NCBI GenBank assembly: GCA_941918925.1 | Contig: OW799235.1 | Coordinates: 105,851,947 to 105,915,946, forward strand | DNA: 64,000 nt | Origin: Phyto melanocephala | Taxonomy: Eukaryota > Arthropoda > Insecta > Diptera > Rhinophoridae | Direction: 5' to 3' | Part shown: piece by piece, positions 56,370 through 64,000 of the stretch | Position numbering within the stretch: position 1 is the stretch's first letter | Layout of the letters: each line of letters starts with the position of its first letter | Notes under the pieces: generated by a model | Database searches by the model: none | What the model was told of the DNA's origin: nothing | Seen by the model: the letters and a program-made list of their open reading frames with translations, nothing else | Program-made: the position numbers and the translations under genes

Positions 56370-59015
56370 TTTTAAACGGAAAACATTATTAGATTGAGAG
56401 AAAATACGTAGAGAGATGGTAAAATATTCCAAAGCCTTGCGATCTTCACAACAAACGATCTTTCAAAAACAGGTGTAGAGATTCTAGGTATGAAAATTTG
56501 AGGATTTCTTGTAGATCTAGTAAAAACAAAAGATTCGTACAGCGCTGGTGGTCTGGAATGTTGAATAAAGTTATTGAATGAGCATCCAAGAAAACAATGA
56601 ACAAAATCGGAAACGTGTACACGACGCTTAATGTTGTAAACAAAACGTACTACACTATTAACTATACGATTAATTTTCTTCCAGCGTGTAGAACAAGTTC
56701 CAGAATAGACTTCAAGACCATAGTGCAAATGTGACATTAATAACGCATGGGCCATATACCTAATATGTAATGGAATGTGTAAACCAGTAGAGTAAATTTT
56801 GCGCAAAATTCCATAAATCTTTCCATTAAGGATATCAATATGATGGTCAAAAGAAAGATGATTATCTAAAATTACACCAAGACACTTCAAATGGTCAACT
56901 TGCTGAACACGAATATTATTTAAGACAATATTATTATTAGGGGAAAAACGAACAGTTGGACCAAACATAATTGCCTTAGACTTGGAAGGATTTAGAGTTA
57001 GAGAATTTTGTAAAGTCCATTCACAAACTTGGTCCAAACCAAAATTTATGTTATTTTGCAACACATCACACGAGTCCATATTACTCTTAAATAGAAGGAA
57101 AATATCATCAGCATAAATAAATAATTGACAGAGTAATGAGTTAACATGAACAGGAAGATCATTCACATATAACACAAATAGGAGAGGACCTAAAATGGAA
57201 CCTTGAGGGATACCAGAATACAAAGACAGACTATTAGAAATAAGTCCATTATACTCCACAAATTGAGACCTTCCAGCAAGATAAGAAAAAATTAATCTAC
57301 GCAGACCTAGAGAAATTATATTCATCTCTGAGTTTTTTAATCATAGTAAAATATGAAATAGAACCAAACGCATTAGAGAGATCAAGTGAGATAAGAGCAC
57401 TAAGTCTACCCTCATTTACACATTTACGAATAGATTCTGTAAGGCAGAGAAGCATCGAAGTGGTATTGTATCCACAACGAAATGCGTACTGTACTTCATA
57501 TACATATATTCAAAAAGGATGAATCCAGAATCTGTTTTTTAACAATATGTTCAAAAACCTTAGACAAAGCTGAAAGAATAGAAATAGGCCTTAGAATACC
57601 AGGCCCATTAATTATTTTAGATTTTGGAATAGGAATAACTCTAGCAGATATATATATATATACTATACTGTTAAATAAATCAAGAATGTAATTAGATACC
57701 AAAGGATACACCATTCTTATCAATTTAATAGAAATTTTGTCAGCGCCTAGAGAATGTGATTTAACTTTGGAAAAGGCTTCAACTACATCCAGATCAGTTA
57801 CACAACTGAAAGAAAACAAGCCAACAGATTCACCAAGGTCGTCAAAATCAAAAATTCTCAGAAACATTATCATTACCAACAAAATATCTATTCAAAACAT
57901 TCACATCAACATTGAAGTTATCTGACTCACTATCCATGCAACCATAGCTTCTTAAAATTCTCCACATTTTACCAGGATCAGAATTACTAAATAATTTACA
58001 AAAGTAGTTTCTTTAAGTGTTCCTAATGATATTTTTAGCCTTGTTGCGATATTTGCAAAATATTCTCCAATTATTTACAGAACGATTTCATCCAAACATT
58101 CTTAGCATTAGAAACATTTCTAAGAACTAAAGGAACAAAGTTAAGTAGTAAATCAAACAAGAACATTTGTCATCAATGGGCCAATTCAAAGTGGTTGCAT
58201 ATCAGTCATATTTGTACTATTTCATATTATTTTATGCACGCATAAAATTTTTGTTAGTAATTTCCATACAAAAAAAAAATAATAAGACTTTACACATTTT
58301 TTTCCTATGTATAAGAAATTGTTTATGTTATACTTTTAACCATACTGTCTCTCAGAGAGAATTTCTTCGCTTCTCACCTCTCAGAGAGAATATTTTCCAT
58401 TTTCTTCTTTCCTGTATACATACAATTTTTAACAGCGTCATCTCTTCGCGTCTTCTTTCTTGTATTAATACATAATTTGTTAACAAAAGGTGTTCAAAGT
58501 CACTAGTCATATTAATATGAATTATATGACATAGTACAATATGAGAGTCTACTTTGAATTGGCCCAATATTACCAAGAGAAAAGTGAGAAAAATCAGAAG
58601 TAGACAACGCAGAATAAACATTCAAATTCAAAAGGTTAAAGTCCCTATATTCAATAAATTCTATAACTCGATCAAATATAAAATCGAATGACGCAAATAA
58701 CATAGCATGGTGAGAAATGAGAGTACATTGAATTTGACCGTATGAACAAACCATTGAAACGTTACTAACTAACCAAAAATCAATCAACGAGGTAGATTGA
58801 TGAGCAATATCATGTGAGTGGGTCTCTTATTATGAACAATAGATAAATTACTTCGTAAACACATTGACCGGACTAAAATAGATTTAGAAATATCAAAAAT
58901 ATTGCAATTGAAGTCCCCAACAACAATTATATTAGAGTATCTTAAAAACAATTCACTATGATAATTCTCAAATGACCCAGGATCACCATATGGTAAGTAG
59001 ACTACGCCAAATAAT
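56370..59015 (-). mobile_element. 5'-truncated LINE (endonuclease + reverse transcriptase), decayed
   Basis: Read on the minus strand from 59015 down. An AP-endonuclease C-terminal part comes first (GVVYLPYGDPGSFENYHSEL, IIVVGDFNCN, then SLIDFWLVSNVSMVCSYGQI and SHHAMLF). A MITE insertion follows (58178-58565), then the linker GKMWRILRSYG. The reverse transcriptase comes next: LRPISILSALSKVFEHIVKK, IPQGSILGPLLFVLYVNDL and the catalytic YADD (frame 56372-57325), and then the thumb and C-terminal region to NILPSL. At least three frame breaks exist, near 57330, 57490 and 57880, so no intact pol protein is possible. It is the same family as 18540-19170. Confidence 0.85.
58178..58565. mobile_element. 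MITE with GGGCCAATT ends, copy 2 (inside the LINE)
   Basis: 388 bp, ends GGGCCAATTCAAAGTGG and CTACTTTGAATTGGCCC, with AAT on both outer sides. It interrupts the LINE between its endonuclease and linker regions and is therefore younger than that LINE insertion. Confidence 0.8.
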
Positions 59016-59602
59016 TTTTGTCGGCAAATTTGTTTTTTTATAACTTAAAATAATGTTCTAACAAAAACTTAAAAAAAAATTTGCAACCAAAGGCACTAAC
59101 AACTGTCTGGTAATGATATTGTTTAGGCGGTTCTTGTGGTCTCATCTGGACGGCATAGATCTGTGGGGTTTTATGAAATCACGGGTTTATTAAAATAAAG
59201 CAAAAACAATTTCTGAGCTGAAATCCGAGATCTGACGCGTCGTTGGTGAGATACAACAACATCTCTGTAAAAAAATAATGGAAAATTTAATGAAAAAAGT
59301 AAAGGCCTGTCAGCAGAGCTTAATCGAAACATGTCTTCCTTACAATCCAATAAAAAAAAACACAACCACAATAAAATGGCTTGACCAGTAAAATACAATA
59401 AAATGGCGGATATATGGGTCAAATATAATAATTACCGCTTTGTACCCTTCAATTACTACAATATAAGTATCAGATAAAAGGGATTTACTAGTAGAATACA
59501 GTTAACTATGTAAAAATTAAAGATGGTGTCGGAAATTATTAGTAAAATAATTAACATTAAATCTAATTTAGGCTACGGCTGAATATAGTACTCTTACTTG
59601 TT
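59016..59602 (-). repeat. Foldback-family variant with ATGGCG interior, second copy
   Basis: From about 59380 it carries AAAATGGCGGATATATGG, TAGTAGAATACAGTTAAC and ATGGTGTCGGAAATTA, matching the interior at 9313-9767, and ends with a decayed inverse head (CTACGGCTGAATATAGTA, CTCTTACTTGTT). 59016-59380 has no recognisable content. Confidence 0.5.
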
Positions 59603-59776
59603 TTTTTTTTGTCACAAAAATTGAATATGTATACACCGAAAATTAGTTGTTTTGAGTAGCACGCAATATGTACTTATCTAGCCAATTATTTATTGTCAAA
59701 TATTTTTGATAAGATAAAAAAATTGTTAAACTGCACTATATAACAAATAGAGTTAAATGTATGTGTTATATGTATC

Positions 59777-61671
59777 TTAATTAATTTTCTCAGCACGCAA
59801 AACAATTTGAGGATTTTCCAATTCTTTTTTACTTTGTATCAATTTCAATTCGCGTTCAAACGATGTCACTTTGCGTTTACCTTCCCGAACTTCTATCGGC
59901 ATTGAATCTATAGTACGTTTAATAACAGCTTGCAGTGAAGCTATAGTCCGTTCCAGAGCTAAGCCTAAATCCGTTGTTTGATGACTGTGTGCCAGAAAGA
60001 GTGATGCAAACAAATCTCCCGTTCCGGTGAAAGAAATATTAGTTCCTTGTTTTGGTATATTCAAAGCATAACGGGTTCCATTTCGTTTACTAATAAAAGC
60101 ACGAAGTTCACCGTTTTTACCTAAATCACTGCTAGAAATTGCCACGGTATCAATGCCTTTGTTGTGAAACCATAGTACAGCATTCCATATATCAGCTTCA
60201 GTTTTGATTTCCATTTCGGTTAAAAGTTCGACTTCATATTGATTAGGTGTTATTATATCAGCCAGAGGGATAATTTCATTGCGATAAATGGGCAGTAAGT
60301 CTTTAGGTACATACATCTCTCCATTATCGCCCATAACCGGATCACAAACTGGCGTAAAATAAGTACATTTAAAAACTATACACAAACATACATACATATT
60401 TCGATATGTATTAGGTGATTTTTAAACAGTTTGGTTTTAAAAATTTAAAAATAGCCAAAAAAAATGAATTATGAATGTAATATTTATTTAAAACGATGCC
60501 ATTTACTTTTTAAATATTATTTAATATTACTTATATGATTCATCCGTGAGCCCAAATTAAAGCATATTTTTTCCGGTTAAATGGCCGGTGTCTTACCAAT
60601 GAAAGCTGAACTATTGCCTTTCAGGGCTGGAATTGTGGCTGGCTTATTCTTGTGTACGAGAGACTCCACGCATCCCCACCAAAAATATTTTAGAACTCTA
60701 AAACGTGAGAATTGATTATTAAAATCGCCTCATGGTACCTGTACCGTGTGGCATGTTGCACCGTCTAATTAAAACCACATGTCAACCAAGTTTATTTCTT
60801 TAACTTTGGGCAAAAAAAGTCTGTAATCATCGCACGGCACCTGGCTTTTTTTGACTGTAATGTTGCGGTTTTCATTGTTCTTGAAGAAGTATGATCTTCA
60901 TGGACACTGCTCAAGCAGCAATTCGATACGCGCTTCTCACATACGGGTTGATTAATTTATGTCCAATAAAGTGAAACTGGTGCGAAATTTGAGCACAACA
61001 GCTCAAATGGACGTAATTTACGAAACAAATTTCTCACAGCAAAATAAATGATTTGCAAAAGTTGTTCGCTTGTTAGTCTATTCATGGTGAAATGGCAAGG
61101 CTTATTGAGCATTTTTGGCATTGCCAATTTAAAAAAAAAAAACTCAAAAATCTAATAGCAAAAAAATCACCCTTTACATAATATGCACATACATACATAT
61201 ACTTACCATATATTAAATTTTTTTCGGTGAATCTTAACTTTGTAACAATTTTCGCTACTTGTTTTAAGAAAGAGGCATTTCCAATATAACCGGTTAATAA
61301 ATGTGAGTAACATTTTAAAAGATCATTGCTATCCAGACCTTGAAAAAGGTCATCTTAATTAAAACAAAAAGATGTAAAAAGAAAAAATTTAATTTAACAA
61401 CTATAAAACACGTACTTAATTCTCTTTCGTGTAGCACTTGACCCTTAACAACTTCATAGCCAGTATGATTGGAAAACTGTACAGAATTAATAGCATCGAC
61501 TTCAAATCCTAAAACCTTTAATAAATATTTGTTTATTAAAATAAATATATAACATTCTTATTTTACCTGCAATGGGAATGTTGCACTCTTGTTACCCACA
61601 TAGCCATGGACAACATGGCTTTGTATGGATAGTACGCGTCTTTTAGATTCATTCACACAACCGCTTGACAT
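59777..61671 (-). CDS. Pdxk: Pyridoxal kinase (4 exons, 307 aa)
   Basis: Exons on the minus strand: 61671-61567, 61515-61416, 61353-61207, 60348-59777, GT-AG and in phase. The enzyme phosphorylates pyridoxal, pyridoxine and pyridoxamine with ATP to make the PLP cofactor in the cytosol (ribokinase/PfkB-like fold). Landmarks: [20 protein letters not shown] (substrate-side loop), [38 protein letters not shown], the signature [17 protein letters not shown] and the catalytic anion-hole motif GTGD (residues 226-229, catalytic Asp 229). The C-terminus [20 protein letters not shown] aligns with the vertebrate end. Length is close to the human enzyme (312 aa). I chose the ATG at 61671 ([11 protein letters not shown]) since it puts RVLSIQSH near the start as in relatives; an in-frame ATG at 61698 is possible. 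Intron 3 (858 bp) holds a mariner relic. Confidence 0.95.
60414..61174 (-). mobile_element. Degenerate mariner-like transposon in Pdxk intron 3
   Basis: Ends GGTGATTTTTAAACAG and inverse AAAAAATCACCCTT with TA outside. The minus strand reads [19 protein letters not shown] at the N-terminus and later LDGATCHT followed by [20 protein letters not shown] and [11 protein letters not shown], the usual QQDGATCHT and YFLWGYVKSLVYADKP regions. Many stops and shifts. Same strand as the host gene; it appears to be spliced out with the intron. Confidence 0.8.
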
Positions 61672-62891
61672 TTTTATATGATTTAGCGATGTTCTCATTC
61701 CTTGAATGATATGCAACCACTGTCTTACTTTAAAGACAATCGTTCTCACTGTTTCCTATGTGTAACTGAAAATATGTATGTATGTATGTATTTATCAAAA
61801 AATGTACATATACTTTAATACAAATGTATGTACATAAATAATATTACGTAGATAAGAATGTGAAATTTTACGTAATAATTAATATAATGTTGATGTTTAA
61901 AATATAAAATAAAAATTAGATTTACTGTAAATGTGTGCATTACCCCGTAGGCGAACGTCATCATTATTCATAGATGACAAATACTGATTTTTCCTATGAA
62001 CATAAATTTTCAAAGTAAATATTCAAACATTCATAGATAACTAAAGTTAATTTTGTCTCGTAGGCCTCCGCGTATTATTGATTCCTAGCAGACAATATCA
62101 TTAAGATTCATTGGCTCACTCTTTTGGACTGTTATGGACTCATAACAGAAAATGTCACTAAGTATCAACTTTCATAAGTATAGTGACTCTACTGTCATGC
62201 ATAACTTTCTTTTTTGTGTCATTATTACGTGGATTCATCAATGAAATTTTCAAATTTCGATTTGACACTGATTATGTGGCAATGATTCATTGATGAAAAT
62301 GTCATTGTGACCATGTCGCCAAAATTTGCCGCCGAAAAGCAGTGTTAGTATAAACTGATTATTTTTCAATCGATGTTTTATTAGATTAGATATCGATTTT
62401 TTTGTTACGCAGTTGACGATCACATAATACAACCAATTTCAACAAAAAATATACAATTTATAGAAATTTTCCTGTAAATGTGCACAATCTCAATCCTATT
62501 AAAATAGGCTCAGTATTTTAGGAGTTAGAAGCGATTAAAGTTGCTACTAACACATTCACAAAAAAAAACATGCATGTGGAATCAACATTTTTGATACAAA
62601 TTGGTTTTGAAAGTGTCGGTATAAAATAAAAACAAACATATGTACATATGTATGTATGTATGTAGATAAAAAAAATAAATTGTTAGAATAAAATTATATT
62701 TTGAATTCTCCGCCATTAAAAATTTTAATTATTTTATAGTTCATTATATTGTGCCAGCCGAGCACTTTGATTTGATACCCATATTGACTCTTAATTGTCT
62801 AGAAGCTGAAAAAAAAATAATGTCGTTTGTAAATTTTGGAAACATATGTATGTATATTTTTCCAAAAATATTTTGCATATACAAACATAAC
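61672..62891. other. Pdxk upstream region and intergenic sequence
   Basis: Contains the probable Pdxk promoter near 61700-61900 by position only, TATG microsatellites, and a stretch at 62080-62310 with repeated TTCAT.GATGAAA and AATGTCA motifs that may be old repeat DNA. No coding exon recognised. Confidence 0.4.
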
Positions 62892-64000
62892 CAGAGACCG
62901 AAAATAATAGTTATTTTGAAATTTTAAAAGAAAAAAAGCATATAGAAGAAAATGTCGGAAAACGGATTCAAGTCAATATGGTAATCCTTATGCATTAGTC
63001 TATGATAAAATATGTTGCTTTTTAAAATTTTGATTTTTATTTTTTTGAGCAAGAATAAGTTATTTTTTGAGCAAAAGTAAAAGTTATTAAAATAATTAAA
63101 GTTTTATTTTTGCTTTTTATTTTTTTGATCAAAAAAAAAGTTATTTTTTTACTTTTATTTTTTCAAACAAAAATAAAAGTTATTTTCTGATTTTTATTTT
63201 TTTTAGCAAAAATAAAAGTTATTTTTTGATTTTTATTTTTTTGAGCAAAAATAAAAGTTATTTTTTTTTATTTATCAATTATATGTATTTTAAACGTCAG
63301 AATTTAGTTTTACTATCATTAGAGCTTCCAAATTGTCCACTGACAAATTGTACCGCAACTCTCCTAGAATCAGTTTGAGGGCTGAAAAGGATCTCTCTAC
63401 ACTGTCGCAGGTACAGAAGCACAACAAAAGCCAGTCTACGTAGCCAGGGAAGTACATATTTCTTACTGTTGTTTTAAAAACTTTTCAGCAATTATGTAGC
63501 ATGATTTACTAAATGCCCGAACAACTTCGTAACTCAGGCTAATCAGCGCCCACCATTGATTTAGAATAGTATACAAAAATATGAGAAATCACAAAAAATG
63601 TGATCATCATGGGATTTTTTATGCACATTAAAATAAATATTTAATATTAACAAAATTATTGTAAAACGTATTTTATTTTTGCTCAAAAAAATAAAAATCA
63701 AAAAATACCTTTAATTGTTGCTAAAAAAAATAAAAATCAAAGAATAACTTTTATTTTTGTTTGAAAAAATAAAAGTCCAAAAATAAATTTTATTTTTGTT
63801 TGAAAAAATAAAAGTCAAAAAATAATTGTTATTTTTGATCGAAAAAATAAAAATCAAAAAATAACTTATTTTTCAACGAAAAAATAAAAATCAAAAAATA
63901 ACTTTTATTTTTGATCAAAAAATAAAAATCAAAAAATAACTTATTTTTCAACGAAAAAATAAAAATCAAAAAATAACTGTTATCATCTGACTTTTATGAA
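62892..64000 (-). mobile_element. hAT element with large inverted subterminal arrays (right end beyond the window)
   Basis: The left terminus is probably CAGAGACCGAAAATAATAG. Two arrays of a motif of about 45-60 bp face each other: TTTTTGAGCAAAAATAAAAG units at about 63010-63275 and the inverse CTTTTATTTTTGATCAAAAA units at about 63665-64000. Between them is the end of an hAT transposase gene (63293-63460). hAT transposases bind short repeats in subterminal DNA, so the arrays may be expanded binding sites. The element runs off the right edge. Confidence 0.65.
63293..63460 (-). pseudogene. hAT transposase C-terminal dimerisation region
   Basis: Minus-strand frame reading WLLLCFCTCDSVERSFSALK, LILGELRYNLSVDNLEALMI, VKLNSDV and a stop. 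VERSFS.LK...R..LS...L..L is the hallmark of the hAT dimerisation domain. The upstream part of the transposase is absent and replaced by the AT-rich array, so this is a remnant. Confidence 0.85.

Noticed and set aside
58352..58787. Separate short minus-strand genes of 89 and 91 codons
   Set aside because: The first is MITE sequence; the second is part of the decayed LINE endonuclease (SHHAMLF). Listed under those elements.

Overview
The window looks like nuclear DNA of a higher fly. I favour a calyptrate fly such as a blow fly (Calliphoridae), but this is inference. The evidence is strong AT bias, GT-AG introns of about 50-75 bp beside very long ones, five recognisable metazoan genes of fly type, and dense repeats bearing the palindrome TTCGGCCGTGCCGAA, the GACAGACG microsatellite and runs of TACATACA. 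No rRNA, tRNA, CRISPR array or bacterial operon structure was seen.

Six protein-coding genes are supported. In order they are: Fdx2, a mitochondrial [2Fe-2S] ferredoxin (+, 20535-21237, 4 exons); a FAM76-family nuclear protein with Cys-rich head and RS tail (-, 24739-27975, 6 exons); Klp67A, a kinesin-8 (+, 37387-52224, 6 exons, one intron of about 11.1 kb); mRRF1, mitochondrial ribosome recycling factor (-, 42080-42859, intronless, nested inside that intron); an unrecognised small protein with a signal-like N-terminus and one membrane segment (-, 52376-52915), convergent with Klp67A; and Pdxk, pyridoxal kinase (-, 59777-61671, 4 exons). Exon phases were checked by hand for all multi-exon genes and each gives one uninterrupted frame. 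Two genes serve mitochondrial Fe-S or translation functions, one makes the PLP cofactor and one is a mitotic motor; I see no common pathway.

The rest is almost entirely mobile DNA, much of it nested. 1-20.4 kb holds an hAT MITE, two Helentron-like elements facing apart and each interrupted by a palindromic foldback-like repeat, a tandem array of about 118 bp units, a mariner relic, a Harbinger-like MITE inside an hAT MITE, and a LINE relic. 20.5-28 kb is genic with a pair of TA-flanked MITEs. 28-37 kb is a cluster of foldback-like repeats split by a decayed Tc1-like transposon. The large Klp67A intron holds mariner and Tc1 relics, a tandem CACGCCC-rich repeat, several MITEs and mRRF1. 53.9-59.6 kb holds more foldback-like repeats and a 5'-truncated LINE split by a MITE. 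The right edge is an hAT element with large inverted subterminal arrays, cut by the window end.

The most striking object is a non-autonomous hAT element present twice (46884-47622 and 54974-55731), each with an exact 8-bp target duplication. It carries a captured, decayed 5' piece of the gene for the AAA+ ATPase Reptin (RuvB-like 2).
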